NCBI RefSeq assembly: GCF_034653275.1
Contig: NZ_JAYEES010000003.1
Location: forward strand, 2,542,001 to 2,606,000
DNA length: 64,000 nt
Direction of reading: 5' to 3'
From: Nitrospirillum sp034653275
Lineage (GTDB): Bacteria; Pseudomonadota; Alphaproteobacteria; Azospirillales; Azospirillaceae
Shown: piece after piece, positions 1-7,977 of the stretch
Layout: each line of letters opens with the position of its first letter
Position numbering within the stretch: position 1 is the first letter of the stretch
Position numbers and translations under genes: made by a program
The notes under the pieces: generated by a model
Database searches by the model: none
Told to the model about the DNA's origin: nothing
What the model saw: the letters and a program-made list of their open reading frames with translations, nothing else

Positions 1-1
1 G

Positions 2-72
2 AGCGGGTGAGGGGAATCGAACCCCCGTCGTAAGCTTGGAAGGCTTCTGCTCTACCATTGAGCTACACCCGC
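2..72 (-). tRNA. tRNA-Gly (anticodon TCC)
   Basis: On the minus strand the acceptor stem GCGGGTG pairs with CACCCGC at positions 3-9. A D-arm (AGCTCAATGGTAGAGC), an anticodon loop CTTCCAA giving anticodon TCC, and a T-loop TTCGATT are all present. The C at position 1 could be the first base of an encoded CCA, but the window edge prevents checking. It shares a strand with tRNA-Tyr, about 100 bases upstream, so the two may be co-transcribed. Confidence 0.95.
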
Positions 73-169
73 CTAAGTCTCTGCCGCCCCATACCCCGGA
101 ACTGCTTCGCGCACGCGGGGAACCAGTAAACCCACCCCTCATCACTGGGGGGCGGTTTTACCGGCAAAG

Positions 170-255
170 TGGTGGAAGGGGTAGGATTCGAACCTACGTA
201 CGCTAACGCGGGCAGATTTACAGTCTGCTGCCTTTAACCACTCGGCCACCCTTCC
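170..255 (-). tRNA. tRNA-Tyr (anticodon GTA)
   Basis: The minus strand gives acceptor stem GGAAGGG pairing with CCCTTCC, a D-arm GGCCGAGTGG, an anticodon loop with GTA (CTGTAAA), a long variable arm typical of tRNA-Tyr (class II), a T-loop TTCGAAT and an encoded CCA at 170-172. The variable arm separates it clearly from class I tRNAs. Confidence 0.96.
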
Positions 256-425
256 GTCGCCGCGTGTCCGACCGGGGTCGAAAACGGTGGACAGGTGGGT
301 AGGCGTTTCGACCCCCTCCTGTCAACGGGGAAATGTTGGTCGGATGAAAAGACTTGGCGGCAACCGTGCCATGCCCTGCGGAAAGCAGTGGCAACCCTGC
401 ACCGCTTGGCGCTAAGGATGGCACC

Positions 426-1406
426 ATGAAGCGATCTGGATTTTCCAACCAGGGTGGTTCCCGCACCGGCGGCAACGGCCCCTCCTCCCCCAATTCCCCC
501 CGTCCGCCCCGCGATGGCGGCCGCCCGGGCGCGTCCACGCCGCGCGGCCAGGGCGAGCGCCCGCGCGCGCAGGAGGGTCGTGCGGACGGCGCGCCGCGCG
601 CCGATGGACGGGCCGAGGGACGCGGTGAGCCCCGGGGCGGCGCCAAGAAGCCCGCGGCCCCCAAGGCCACGCCCAAGCCCGGCATGCTCTATGGCCAGCA
701 CCCGGTGGTGGCCGCCTGGACCAACCCCGAGCGGCGCTGCAAGGCCCTGCTGGCCACACCGGCGGGCCTGGAGCTGATGACCGAGGCCTTCGCCCAGGCC
801 AAGGCCGCCGGCCTCGCCCGGCCCGAGCCCACGGTGGTGGAGCGCGAGGCCCTGGACCGCCTGCTGCCGGCCGGTGCCGTGCACCAGGGCCTGGTGCTGG
901 ACGCCGGCGCCCTGCCCGAGCTGGACATCGCCGACGTCGCCCGCGCCTGCGGTGAGACGGACATGGTGGTGGTGCTGGACCAGGTGACCGATCCGCACAA
1001 CGTGGGCGCCATCCTGCGCTCCGCCGCCGCCTTCGGCGCCAAGGCCGTCATCGTCCAGGACCGGCACGCGCCGGAGGTGACGGGCGTGCTGGCCAAGACC
1101 GCCTCGGGCGCGCTGGAGGTGGTTCCCCTGGTGCGGGTGACCAACCTGTCCCGGGCGCTGACCGAATTGCGGGATGGCGGATTCTTCTGCGTCGGCCTGG
1201 CCGAATCGGGCCCCAAGCCCCTGCACGCGCTGGACTTCCCCGGCCGCGTGGCCGTCGTCATGGGCTCCGAGGGGGATGGGCTGCGCCGCCTGACCATGGA
1301 ACGCTGCGACGCCCTGGCCCACCTGCCGACCCAGCCCCCCATCGGCAGCCTGAATGTGTCGAACGCGGCCGCCGTGGCGCTTTACGAGGTCGCGCGGCGA
1401 CGCTAA
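426..1406 (+). CDS. rlmB: 23S rRNA 2'-O-ribose methyltransferase, RlmB/TrmH group 3
   Basis: A SpoU-class (SPOUT) methyltransferase, expected to use S-adenosylmethionine to 2'-O-methylate a guanosine of 23S rRNA. The three family motifs are visible: DPHNVGAILRSA near residue 188, MGSEGDGLRR near 278 and IGSLNVSNAAAVALYE near 305. An RNA-binding SpoU N-terminal domain (MLYGQHPVVAAW) begins near residue 86. The first 85 residues are a low-complexity Arg/Gly/Pro/Ala tail, longer than usual. I chose the ATG at 426 because AAGGA lies about 8 bases upstream. A TTG at 354 would add 24 residues without support. It sits between tRNA genes. Family assignment is firm; the exact target nucleotide is inferred. 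Confidence 0.92.
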   Translation: MKRSGFSNQGGSRTGGNGPSSPNSPRPPRDGGRPGASTPRGQGERPRAQEGRADGAPRADGRAEGRGEPRGGAKKPAAPKATPKPGMLYGQHPVVAAWTNPERRCKALLATPAGLELMTEAFAQAKAAGLARPEPTVVEREALDRLLPAGAVHQGLVLDAGALPELDIADVARACGETDMVVVLDQVTDPHNVGAILRSAAAFGAKAVIVQDRHAPEVTGVLAKTASGALEVVPLVRVTNLSRALTELRDGGFFCVGLAESGPKPLHALDFPGRVAVVMGSEGDGLRRLTMERCDALAHLPTQPPIGSLNVSNAAAVALYEVARRR

Positions 1407-1452
1407 GGTCTGCGCGCGTTCCGCACCCGGGAGCATTTCTGGGATCTTGGGA

Positions 1453-1528
1453 GCCGGCTTAGCTCAGTTGGTAGAGCAACCGCCTTGTAAGCGGTAGGTC
1501 GCGAGTTCAAGTCTCGCAGCCGGCACCA
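1453..1528 (+). tRNA. tRNA-Thr (anticodon TGT)
   Basis: The acceptor stem GCCGGCT pairs with AGCCGGC and is followed by discriminator A and an encoded CCA (1526-1528). The D-arm is AGCTCAGTTGGTAGAGC, the anticodon loop CTTGTAA gives TGT, and the T-loop is TTCAAGT. It lies 46 bases after rlmB on the same strand. Confidence 0.96.
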
Positions 1529-1585
1529 GTCTTGGTTTTTCGCCCCCGCCGGACGGCTTCGGGCGGCCGCAGCCACGAAACGGCG

Positions 1586-2359
1586 TCAGCGAATCACGTA
1601 GGGCTTGTGCCCCAAATCCAGTCCGACATTGCCTTCGGGCACGTCGTTGAAGCTGCGGTAGTGGGTGCCCGGGCCGCCGACATATTCGGCCAGCGCGTCG
1701 TCGTTCACATAATAGACCGCCTGCGAGCGATAGATGTAGTAGCCGTCCCGGCTGATGGAGACGGTCAGCATCAGTTCGGTCGAGGTCTCTTCCACCGTGG
1801 CGCGGGCGGTGTCCAGCGCCAGGCCGCCGGCCGCGGCCGTGATTCCCCAGGGCATGGCGTCCAGCATGAGCTTGCCCACGGCCACGCCAGCGCCGAGGGC
1901 CGTCAGCGGGCCGGGCACGGTGTGGTTGGCGTTGGTGAACTTCGGATGGGCGATGGCGTTGGCGTCGATGGCCACCGCAACCACGTCGGGCTTGGGCTCC
2001 ATGGCCACGGCGTGGCCGTTCTGGACGAAGGCGGTGGTCAGCGCCTGCTGGAAGGCGTCGGCGAAGGTGGTGTCGCTGTGCCGGGTCAGATAGATCTGCA
2101 CCGGCGGTTTTTGCCCCGTCTGCTCCTGCAGGTAGGCGGAAACTGCCGAGGCCACGTCCTTGGCCACGATCACCCAATGGGCCGCCGTTTCCATCTTGTA
2201 CTGCGGCGGCGTCAGGAAGGCGGCCGCCATGGGCCGTTCCGAACAGCCCGACACCAGGCCACCCGCCAGCAGCAGGCCGCCAAGCGCCGCCGCGGGCAGG
2301 GCGCGGAGGTGGGAGGAAAGTCGGGACCGGAGGGCGGCGCGGGGCATGGGGCGGTTCAT
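1586..2359 (-). CDS. Predicted lipoprotein of unknown function
   Basis: I do not recognise the family. From the ATG at 2359 the protein has about 257 residues: a basic start, a hydrophobic stretch (AAALGGLLLAGGLVSGC) and a lipobox LVSGC, so it is probably lipid-anchored and exported. The mature part mixes predicted beta and alpha segments, with a glycine/alanine-rich stretch (GAGVAVGKLMLDAMPWG) in the middle that could contact membrane. In-frame GTG/ATG codons further upstream (to 2431) would place extra polar residues before the signal peptide, and an ATG at 2347 is also possible. It converges with tRNA-Thr and lies downstream of phoU on the same strand, with a gap of about 130 bases. The lipoprotein call is solid; the role is unknown. 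Confidence 0.7.
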   Translation of the reverse strand: MNRPMPRAALRSRLSSHLRALPAAALGGLLLAGGLVSGCSERPMAAAFLTPPQYKMETAAHWVIVAKDVASAVSAYLQEQTGQKPPVQIYLTRHSDTTFADAFQQALTTAFVQNGHAVAMEPKPDVVAVAIDANAIAHPKFTNANHTVPGPLTALGAGVAVGKLMLDAMPWGITAAAGGLALDTARATVEETSTELMLTVSISRDGYYIYRSQAVYYVNDDALAEYVGGPGTHYRSFNDVPEGNVGLDLGHKPYVIR

Positions 2360-2486
2360 CTCTGGCGGCTCGATTCTGGAAGGGAAGCCGCCACCGGACG
2401 GTCCCCCACCCGTCACCCCAGCAAACCACATGCCAGATCTATGCCCGGTATCCGGCGCAACACCCCCGATGTCACACTGGCGGGGG

Positions 2487-3200
2487 TCACGCCGGCGGCG
2501 TGACGATGGTCAGCGCGGTGTCGTCCCCCTTGACGCGCTCCGCGTCGGGGGCCTGCCCCAGCACCTGGAAGCACAGCGTCTCGGCGATGTTGGTCGCGTG
2601 GTCGCCGATACGCTCCAGGTTCTTGGCGGCGAACATCAGGTGGGTGCAGGCGGTGATGCGCTGCGGCGCTTCCATCATATAGGTCAGCAGTTCGCGGAAC
2701 AGGGCGGTGTAGGCCAGGTCCACCTCATTGTCCGCCTCGCGCACGGCCAAGGCCGCCGCCGCGTCGGCATCGGCATACGCCGTCACCACCCGGGTCAGCA
2801 TGTCGTTGGCGGCGTCGCCGATGCGGCGCAGCGAGCGGGTCAGCTCCACCTCCGGCATCTGGTTCAGGGCGAGCGAGCGCTTGGCCACGTTCGCGGCGAA
2901 GTCGCCGATGCGTTCCAGGTTGTTGGCGATCTTCAGCGCCGCCACCACCTCGCGCAGGTCCCGGCCCACCGGGGCCCGCAGCGCCAGCAGCTTCAGCGTC
3001 TGGTTCTCGATCTGATTCTCCAGGGCGTCGACCAGGGCATCGTCGGCCATGACGGCGGCGGCCAAGTCGCCATCCCGTTCCAGCGTCGCCTTCAGCGCCC
3101 GGCTCAGCTGCGTGGAGGCCAAGCGCCCCATATCCGTGATGGTGCGGTGCAGCTGGGCCAGTTCCTCGTCATAGGACGCCACGATATGGCCGGTCGACAT
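2487..3200 (-). CDS. phoU: Phosphate signalling protein PhoU
   Basis: A 237-residue all-helical protein with two PhoU three-helix repeats. The repeated metal-binding signatures are visible: NNLERIGDFAANVAKR near residue 92 and KNLERIGDHATNIAE near 194. PhoU links the Pst phosphate transporter to the PhoR/PhoB two-component system and damps Pho regulon expression when phosphate is plentiful. Length matches the family. Unusually, no pstSCAB or phoB/phoR gene lies nearby, so phoU here is detached from its common operon. The start follows a GGAACAAG-type ribosome site. The upstream 300 bases are AT-richer and shared with the divergent pentapeptide gene. Confidence 0.95.
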   Translation of the reverse strand: MSTGHIVASYDEELAQLHRTITDMGRLASTQLSRALKATLERDGDLAAAVMADDALVDALENQIENQTLKLLALRAPVGRDLREVVAALKIANNLERIGDFAANVAKRSLALNQMPEVELTRSLRRIGDAANDMLTRVVTAYADADAAAALAVREADNEVDLAYTALFRELLTYMMEAPQRITACTHLMFAAKNLERIGDHATNIAETLCFQVLGQAPDAERVKGDDTALTIVTPPA

Positions 3201-3495
3201 TGGCTCTTGTTCCTTGAAAGCGGTAAACGGCGAAAACGATGAGCGGCGGCATCCCCGGAGGGGGCCGCCCAGGATTTTATCAGGACCTGAAAGGATGACG
3301 GCCCCCGATTCCGCCCGGGTCCCGTCCCCCTTTTACCCGCGGCGCGGGCTGCGGATTCACGACCTAGCTTGTCCAATGCGCCGCCAGCGTCAATGTTTTC
3401 TTAGCAAAGGGGTAGGATGATTAGTTGTAACCAGTCCAAAAGAAATACAGACTGCCCGCAAATTTGTGATCGCTGCTGAGGGGCCCGATCGGGGC

Positions 3496-4797
3496 ATGAC
3501 ACCGCACGAACTGATCGCCGTACTGGAAAAGCACGATCGCTGGCTGAAGCGGAAGACCGGCGGGGCGCGGGCCATGCTGCCCCTGGTCGACCTGCAGGGC
3601 GCCAGCTTCGTCGGCATGAACCTGCAGTCGGCCAAACTGTCGGGCGCCAACCTCACCGGCTGCGACTTCACCACCGCCAACCTCAGCATGGCTGACCTGT
3701 TCGCCGCCAAGCTGACCCGCGCCGTCCTGATCAACGCCAACCTGTACCGCGCCGACCTGCGCGGCGCCCACATGCGCGGCGCCCGCCTGAAGGGCGCCAT
3801 CCTGCGCGAGGCCGATTTGCGTGGCGGCGCGCTGCTGGACCGCCGGGGGCCCGGCCAAGTCAGCATGCAGCAGTCGGACCTGCGCGGCGCCGACATGGAC
3901 GACGCCCTGCTGTCCAGCGCCAACCTGGCGGGCGCCGACCTCAGCGAGACCAGCATGGTGGGCGCCGATTGCTCCGGTGCCCAGCTGTCGGGCTGCAACC
4001 TGGCCAAGTCGGTGCTGAAGTCGGCCAACTTCACCAATTGCGACATGCGCGGCGTGAACCTGTCGGGCAGCAACCTGACGGGCGCCGTGCTGCGCGACTG
4101 CCGGCTGACCGGCGCCACCCTGGCCGGCGCCATCCTGATGAACGCCGACCTGACGGGCGCCAACCTGGACGGCGTCGACCTGACGGGTGTTGACACCACG
4201 GGCGCCAACCTGGCCCGCGGCTCGGAAAACTTCTCGGAGAAGATCCAGAAGGCGCTGGGCCACCACCGCACCTGGATCCTCAGCAACGGCGCCAAAGGCA
4301 TCCGGGCGGAGCTTGCGGCCGAGGACCTCAGCCATATCGACCTGAAGGGCGTGAACCTCAGCGGCGCCGACCTGAAGGGCGCCAAGATGGTGGGCGCCAA
4401 GCTGCGCGATTCCATGTTCATCATGTCGGACCTCGCCGGGGCCGACCTGCGCGGCGCCGACCTGACCGGCGCCACCCTGGACGGCGTCAGCCTGCGCGGC
4501 ACCGACCTGACGGGCGCCAAGCTGGACGGGGCCGAGATCGGCTCCGTCGACATCAAGGGGCCGGACGGCCGTCCCATCGGCCGGCTGTGGCCCGCCAACC
4601 TGGCCGACGCCCTGCTGCTGAAGGCCAGCCTGCAGCGCGCCAACCTGCGCAGCGCCAACCTGTCGGGCGCCGACCTGCGCGGCGCGGACCTGTCCGGCGC
4701 CAACCTGATCGACGCCAACCTGCGCGGCGCCCAGCTGGAGGGCGCCATCCTGGACGGCGCCGCCATGCCGGCCCAGATCGACGACGACGACGAATAA
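3496..4797 (+). CDS. Two-module pentapeptide-repeat protein
   Basis: About 433 residues, almost entirely A(D/N)LxG-type pentapeptides, which fold as a right-handed quadrilateral beta-helix. The helix is interrupted near residue 245 by a non-repeat segment. That segment (LGHHRTWILSNGAKGIRAEL) resembles the N-terminus (LEKHDRWLKRKTGGARAMLP): both carry H-x2-W followed by G-x-RA-x-L. The protein therefore seems to be two copies of a capped module. No signal peptide or membrane segment is present, so it should be cytosolic. Some relatives mimic DNA and bind gyrase, but nothing here shows that. I chose the ATG at 3496, although a GTG at 3466 is in frame. Strand bias makes the long antisense frames here shadows. 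Confidence 0.88.
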   Translation: MTPHELIAVLEKHDRWLKRKTGGARAMLPLVDLQGASFVGMNLQSAKLSGANLTGCDFTTANLSMADLFAAKLTRAVLINANLYRADLRGAHMRGARLKGAILREADLRGGALLDRRGPGQVSMQQSDLRGADMDDALLSSANLAGADLSETSMVGADCSGAQLSGCNLAKSVLKSANFTNCDMRGVNLSGSNLTGAVLRDCRLTGATLAGAILMNADLTGANLDGVDLTGVDTTGANLARGSENFSEKIQKALGHHRTWILSNGAKGIRAELAAEDLSHIDLKGVNLSGADLKGAKMVGAKLRDSMFIMSDLAGADLRGADLTGATLDGVSLRGTDLTGAKLDGAEIGSVDIKGPDGRPIGRLWPANLADALLLKASLQRANLRSANLSGADLRGADLSGANLIDANLRGAQLEGAILDGAAMPAQIDDDDE

Positions 4798-5024
4798 GCG
4801 CCGCCATCGGGATCCGCGACCTACCCTGGTAGTACAGGTGGCGGCCGGCTCCTCGTCGGTCCTCGCCCCCGGCGCGCGCAGGCTTGCCCCCACGAATCGG
4901 CCAGACCGCTGGAACCTGCACCACCCCGCACCATCTAAGGCGCGACGGCGCGCTAGTGCCTGTCACGAAGACGGTTATCATGGACCCGGTTTCAGATTGG
5001 GTTGCTGAAGGAAGGGAGTGCGCA

Positions 5025-5903
5025 ATGCGACAGGTGACGGTGGCGGCCACCCAGACGTGGTGCGACTGGAACAAGGGGGGCAACATCGACCGGGTGGAGG
5101 CGCTGGTGCGCCGCGCCGCGGCCCAGGGTGCCCAGATCATCCTGCCGCAGGAGCTGTTCGAGACGCCCTACTTCTGCATCAACCAGAAGGCCGCCCACTT
5201 CGCCCACGCCGCCCCGGCGGAGGGCCATCCCGTGCTGGCCCGCTTCACCGCCCTGGCGCGCGAGCTGCAGGTCGTCCTGCCCACCAGCTTCTTCGAGCGG
5301 GCAGGCAACGCCTACTTCAACTCCCTGGCCATGATCGACGCCGACGGCAGCATCCTGGGCATCTACCGCAAAAGCCACATCCCCGACGGCCCGGGATATC
5401 AGGAAAAATTCTACTTCAGCCCCGGGGACACGGGCTTCCAGGTCTACAAGACACGCTACGCCACCATCGGCACCGCCATCTGCTGGGACCAGTGGTTTCC
5501 GGAGGCCGCGCGCGTCATGGCCCTGCAAGGGGCGGAGATCCTGTTCTACCCCACCGCCATCGGATCGGAGCCGCAGGATCCCACCCTGGACAGCCGCGAC
5601 CACTGGCAGCGGGTGATGCAGGGGCACGCCGGCGCCAACCTGGTGCCGCTGGTGGCCAGCAACCGCGTGGGCACCGAGCCCGACGACGACCGCGCCATCA
5701 CCTTCTACGGCTCCTCCTTCATCGCCGGACCCAAGGGCGAGAAGGTGGCGGAGGCGAATCGCGAGGAGGAGACGGTGCTGACCGCCACCTTCGACTTGGA
5801 CGAAATCGCGAAGGTCCGTTCCTCCTGGGGGGTGTTCCGCGATCGCCGGCCGGAGCTCTATGCGCCCCTGTTGACCCTGGATGGACGCACACGCAGGGGT
5901 TGA
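5025..5903 (+). CDS. aguB: N-carbamoylputrescine amidase
   Basis: A nitrilase-superfamily carbon-nitrogen hydrolase of 292 residues. The catalytic triad is visible as E43 (LPQELF), K116 (YRKSHIP) and C153 (ICWDQW). The aguB-type signatures FFERAGNAYFNSL and HIPDGPGYQEKFYF are also present. The enzyme converts N-carbamoylputrescine to putrescine, CO2 and ammonia in the agmatine route to polyamines. The start has a strong GAAGGGAG ribosome site. The agmatine deiminase partner (aguA) is not in the window. An upstream extension in frame to 4884 has no support. Specificity is inferred from overall similarity and family motifs; another omega-amidase activity is possible. Confidence 0.9.
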   Translation: MRQVTVAATQTWCDWNKGGNIDRVEALVRRAAAQGAQIILPQELFETPYFCINQKAAHFAHAAPAEGHPVLARFTALARELQVVLPTSFFERAGNAYFNSLAMIDADGSILGIYRKSHIPDGPGYQEKFYFSPGDTGFQVYKTRYATIGTAICWDQWFPEAARVMALQGAEILFYPTAIGSEPQDPTLDSRDHWQRVMQGHAGANLVPLVASNRVGTEPDDDRAITFYGSSFIAGPKGEKVAEANREEETVLTATFDLDEIAKVRSSWGVFRDRRPELYAPLLTLDGRTRRG

Positions 5904-5904
5904 C

Positions 5905-5939
5905 GGCAAATCATTGCCAATTCAGTAGGCAAATGCCGC
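5905..5939. promoter_or_regulatory. Alternating GGCAA/TTGCC repeats after aguB
   Basis: Four half-sites alternate in 35 bases: GGCAA, TTGCC, GGCAA, then a partial GCC, giving inverted pairs with 4- and 9-base spacers. They start immediately after the aguB stop and precede the XRE regulator. They could be an operator for that regulator or a weak RNA hairpin. There is no T-run, so an intrinsic terminator is less likely. Confidence 0.35.
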
Positions 5940-5982
5940 GTTAACCAACAATAACCATTACAAATGTGTCATGCATTGGCCT

Positions 5983-6051
5983 CAACTGCCGCATCCTCAG
6001 ATAAATCCTTTTGCCAAGGGCGATTCTGCGATAAATGAGGGGCGGCAGTTG
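5983..6051. promoter_or_regulatory. Long inverted repeat upstream of the XRE regulator gene
   Basis: The left arm CAACTGCCGCatCCTCA (5983-5999) pairs with the right arm TGAGGgGCGGCAGTTG, ending at 6051. That is 15 matched pairs with a small internal loop. Each arm is bordered on its inner side by GATAAAT, a direct repeat, and the loop carries CCTT/AAGG. It ends 20 bases before the regulator's start codon. It may be an autoregulatory operator or a structured 5' leader. Confidence 0.55.
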
Positions 6052-6071
6052 TTAAATCGAGGTCAATACAA

Positions 6072-6536
6072 ATGGGTGCTCAAAAGAGCTCTGTGACCGG
6101 TACCCTTGCGTCCGCGTACTCACTTTCCAAGCGCGGCGAGGGTCCCAATCCTATCGATATCCATGTCGGCAATCGCTTGCGCTTACGCCGTACTTTGCTG
6201 GGCCTGAGCCAGGAAATCCTGGGTGAGGCCGTGGGCATCACGTTCCAGCAGCTGCAAAAGTACGAGCGGGGCATGAACCGCATCAGCGCCAGCCGGCTGT
6301 TCAACCTTTCGCAGGTGCTGGGTGTGCCCGTCGGGTACTTCTTCGAAGACCTGCCGGCGACGGAGCAGGCCACGCGCATCGCGCTGGGCAGCGAGGAAGG
6401 CGAGACCATGGCCCGGCGCGAGACGCTGGAGCTGGTGCGCGCCTACTACCGCGTGCCGGACGGCGCCGTGCGCCGCCGCGCGTTCGACCTGCTGAAGGCC
6501 CTGGGTGGCGACGTTCGGGAAGCCGAAGACGCCTAA
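6072..6536 (+). CDS. XRE-family helix-turn-helix regulator
   Basis: A 154-residue regulator with a lambda-repressor-type helix-turn-helix at about residues 33-90. Visible pieces are VGNRLRLRRTLLGLSQEI, FQQLQKYERG and NRISASRLFNLSQVL. A short C-terminal helical region follows. The arrangement matches a conserved alphaproteobacterial XRE group that includes phrR-like proteins. These act in the cytoplasm, often in stress responses, but the target is unknown here. The gene stands alone behind an AT-rich leader that contains a 69-base inverted repeat (5983-6051), and a strong hairpin follows it. Autoregulation through the inverted repeat is a reasonable inference, not shown. Confidence 0.88.
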   Translation: MGAQKSSVTGTLASAYSLSKRGEGPNPIDIHVGNRLRLRRTLLGLSQEILGEAVGITFQQLQKYERGMNRISASRLFNLSQVLGVPVGYFFEDLPATEQATRIALGSEEGETMARRETLELVRAYYRVPDGAVRRRAFDLLKALGGDVREAEDA

Positions 6537-6573
6537 AGCCTGAAAGCGTCACGTTTTTTCAGGTATATTGCCG

Positions 6574-6609
6574 ACCGCCGGATGGTCCCCATCCGGCGGT
6601 TGCCTTTTG
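6574..6609 (+). terminator. Intrinsic terminator after the XRE gene
   Basis: A perfect 12-bp stem, ACCGCCGGATGG/CCATCCGGCGGT, with a 3-base loop (TCC), is followed by TGCCTTTTGG. The T-run is short but the stem is very stable. It lies 37 bases after the stop codon and 25 bases before the next start. Confidence 0.75.
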
Positions 6610-6634
6610 GGGCCCCTCACCCGCGGATGCCGGA

Positions 6635-7798
6635 ATGCCGCTGACCACCGAAGAGATCATCCTGGACCATGGCTTCCCGGGCACCCACCGGGCCGTGATT
6701 GTCCATCGCTTCGGCCCGGCAAGCCCCGACGCGTCCGCCCCGCGCCCCAAGGCCTACATCCAGGCGGCCCTGCACGCCGACGAGATCCCCGGGCTGCTGG
6801 TGGCGCAGCACCTGCTGAACCGGCTGAAGGCCGCCGACGCGGAGGGCCGCGTGCGGGGCGACATCATCCTGGTGCCCTACGCCAACCCCATCGGCCTGTC
6901 GCAAGCCGTGCTGGGCACGGCCATCGGTCGCTTCGCCCTCAGCAGCGGCGTCAATTTCAATCGCGACTTCCCCGACTTGGCCGCGCCGGTGGCCGACCGG
7001 GTGCTGGGCCGCCTGGGGCCTGACGCCGCCGCCAACGTCGCCCTGGTGCGCCGCGCCGCCTTGGCCGCCATCGCTGCCTGGGAAACGGCGACCGAGGCGG
7101 ACAGCCTGCGCAAGACCTTGATGGGCCTGGCCATCGACGCCGACCTGGTGCTGGACCTGCATTGCGACAGCGAGGCCCTGGTCCATGCCTATACCGGCAC
7201 CGAAGCCTGGCCCGACGCCGCCGACCTGATGGCCGAGCTGGGCTGCCGCGCCGTGTTCCTGGCGCTGGAGTCGGGCGGCAATCCGTTCGACGAGGCCTGC
7301 TCCGGCCTGTGGTGGCGCCTGCGCAACCGCCTGACCGCCGGCCTGTCGGGCGCGGTGCCGCCCCTGCCCGCCGCCTGCCTGGCCGCCACCATCGAGCTGC
7401 GCGGCCGCCGTGACGTGGACGATGCGCTGGCCGCGACCGACGCCGACGCGCTGGCGCGGGTGCTGATCCGGCGCGGCCTGCTGGCGGGCGACGCGGGCGC
7501 GACCCCCGTCCCCGCCTGCCAGGCGACACCGTTGGCCGGGGTGGACCGCGTGCGGGCCCCGGTGGCCGGCGTGGTCCTGTACACCGTGGCGCTGGGCGAC
7601 ACGGTCAGCGTGGGCCAGACGGTGGCGGAGGTGGTGGACCCCGTGACCGGCACCCGCCACGCCGCCCGCGCACGCACCTCGGGCGTCGTCTGGGCCCGGG
7701 CGGAGCAGCGCTACACGGCCGCCGGCGCCATCATCACCAGCATCGCCGGCGACCGCCCCCTGGCCGAGGAAGGCAGCGGCCTGCTGACGGCGAGATAG
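6635..7798 (+). CDS. Succinylglutamate desuccinylase/aspartoacylase-family hydrolase
   Basis: A zinc-dependent M14-like deacylase of 387 residues. The zinc ligands are visible as H47-x2-E50 (LHADEIPG) and H176 (LDLHCDSE). Residues about 290-387 form the beta-rich C-terminal domain seen in AstE/AspA relatives, with a biotinyl-like core (VRAPVAGVVLYTVALGDTV). The family removes acyl groups from N-acyl amino acids or amides. The substrate cannot be read from sequence, and no ast operon genes are nearby, so I do not call it astE. It begins shortly after a terminator and seems to be a single-gene unit. Confidence 0.83.
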   Translation: MPLTTEEIILDHGFPGTHRAVIVHRFGPASPDASAPRPKAYIQAALHADEIPGLLVAQHLLNRLKAADAEGRVRGDIILVPYANPIGLSQAVLGTAIGRFALSSGVNFNRDFPDLAAPVADRVLGRLGPDAAANVALVRRAALAAIAAWETATEADSLRKTLMGLAIDADLVLDLHCDSEALVHAYTGTEAWPDAADLMAELGCRAVFLALESGGNPFDEACSGLWWRLRNRLTAGLSGAVPPLPAACLAATIELRGRRDVDDALAATDADALARVLIRRGLLAGDAGATPVPACQATPLAGVDRVRAPVAGVVLYTVALGDTVSVGQTVAEVVDPVTGTRHAARARTSGVVWARAEQRYTAAGAIITSIAGDRPLAEEGSGLLTAR

Positions 7799-7977
7799 GG
7801 CTTTGGTCCCGCGGCACCGCGCGCGCTTTCACAGACACATCGTCACACCCCCGTCATAATGGCCCCCCGCCCGTCCGCGTGGGCGGCCCTTGCTCCTGGG
7901 CGCGCTTCCAAGGGAAACTGGCGGTGGGAGAAGACCCGTCGCAGGCGCGGCGGCATCTAAGTCAACGCGGGGATATC

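Noticed and set aside
3390..4893. Long antisense open frames (up to 490 residues) opposite the pentapeptide gene
   Set aside because: They mirror the periodic A(D/N)LxG coding sequence and give low-complexity proteins; the plus strand shows a proper repeat family.
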